This document shows, piece by piece, positions 56,540-56,807 of a stretch of 56,807 bases of DNA. The notes beneath the pieces were generated by a model, which saw only the letters and a list, made by a program, of their open reading frames with translations, was not told where the DNA came from and ran no database searches. The DNA comes from an uncultured Alphaproteobacteria bacterium (GTDB lineage Bacteria > Pseudomonadota > Alphaproteobacteria > HIMB59 > GCA-002718135), in NCBI GenBank assembly GCA_902623545.1, contig CACNUI010000010.1, positions 1 to 56,807 of the forward strand, written 5' to 3'. Position 1 is the stretch's first letter; each line of letters starts with the position of its first letter. The translations under genes were made by a program, and so were the position numbers.

Positions 56540-56792
56540 CCAAACCAGTTAACAAAACCCTGCCTTCAAGAACCGATGTATTTATGTTTACAAAAATATT
56601 ATTTCCTGCTCCAAGAAATTTAGCAGCAATATTTACCTTTATTGTAGCATCATCAACAACTGCGCCAAAACTACGATCTCCTTCAGCAACAACCATAGCA
56701 GTACTCCCGCTCGTTGCTAAAATATTTGCAGGGGAACAACCGTATAAAACGCTTAACAAAAAAACTAAATGGAAAATAAATGTAAATCTCAT
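56487..56792 (-). CDS. BON-domain lipoprotein (DolP/YraP-like), truncated inside first BON domain
   Basis: 101 residues. The signal ends at lipobox Cys19 (LYGCSPANIL). The first BON domain begins normally (GAVDDATIKVNIAAKF, LEGRVLLTGLVETQEIRIEAV at 76-95), then departs from the family after about residue 95 and stops with RPKFSK. The rest of the first BON domain and the whole second domain are missing. The last 53 nt overlap the activator gene in a different frame; the break lies near 56505-56520. It looks like a deletion or assembly join rather than a natural end. Confidence 0.72.
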   Translation of the reverse strand: MRFTFIFHLVFLLSVLYGCSPANILATSGSTAMVVAEGDRSFGAVVDDATIKVNIAAKFLGAGNNIFVNINTSVLEGRVLLTGLVETQEIRIEAVRPKFSK

Positions 56793-56807
56793 TATTTTTT
56801 TAAATTT

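Overview
The window reads as a stretch of chromosome from a streamlined, AT-rich alphaproteobacterium, most likely a marine oligotroph. Support for this: a FYDLN-type zinc-ribbon/acidic protein and an NDUFS6-like CHCC zinc-finger gene (both alphaproteobacterial hallmarks), the rph-rdgB / hrcA-grpE divergent arrangement, an alphaproteobacterial-style HemB metal site, very short intergenic gaps, many 1-14 nt gene overlaps and GTG/TTG starts. Lineages such as AEGEAN-169/HIMB59 or other low-GC marine groups would fit, but no rRNA or other decisive marker is present. I saw no tRNA, rRNA, CRISPR array, insertion sequence, phage module or gene-free stretch above 300 bases.

Layout. 1-2.7 kb: the end of a CUT1 sugar ABC transporter (ATPase cut by the window edge, two permeases). 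2.7-5.4 kb: EamA exporter, two small zinc proteins, MFS transporter. 5.35-7.3 kb (minus): cytochrome c, MsrP, MsrQ (periplasmic methionine sulfoxide repair). 7.4-13 kb: orphan YejA-like binding protein, EamA, adenosine-kinase-like PfkB, adenosine deaminase (minus), M48 lipoprotein protease. 13-16.7 kb: Fe(III) ABC transporter with its ATPase convergent to permease and binding protein. 16.9-20.6 kb (minus): hsp20 with a heat-shock promoter and ROSE-like 5' hairpin, then the operon cdd-punA-deoA-O-methyltransferase. 20.6-23.2 kb: DUF1800/DUF1501 pair. 23.2-28 kb: a TrpF-like gene convergent to a fully overlapping pabB-pabA-pabC-folP-folB-folK operon. 28-34.2 kb (plus): DUF2141, cysS, thrS, hemB, hisI, ribA, DUF985 cupin. 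34.3-37.6 kb: katG convergent with three small genes including a pseudoazurin-like cupredoxin. 37.6-43 kb (minus): upp and a BMP-type nucleoside ABC transporter. 43-48.6 kb: lipoprotein, pyruvate carboxylase, DUF2244, sulfotransferase. 48.6-54.4 kb (minus): hrcA-grpE, dnaK-dnaJ, dapB. 54.4-56.8 kb: rph-rdgB, then a join between a truncated BON lipoprotein and a 5'-truncated penicillin-binding-protein activator.

How it works together. A nucleoside-scavenging theme runs through the window: BMP/ABC uptake, Upp, cytidine deaminase, purine and pyrimidine nucleoside phosphorylases, adenosine deaminase and an adenosine-kinase-like enzyme. A second theme is stress: hsp20 and dnaK each carry a sigma-32-type promoter (CTTGnAT, 13 nt spacer, CCCCACAT or TCCCATAT), with KatG and MsrPQ covering oxidative damage. 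The six-gene folate operon covers pABA synthesis and pterin condensation, but PabB and PabA show unusual active-site residues. The items I consider most worth following are the ROSE-like thermometer with the sigma-32 promoter at hsp20, the BON/activator junction, the palindrome in front of the iron-binding-protein gene, and the PabB/PabA/TrpF-like anomalies.
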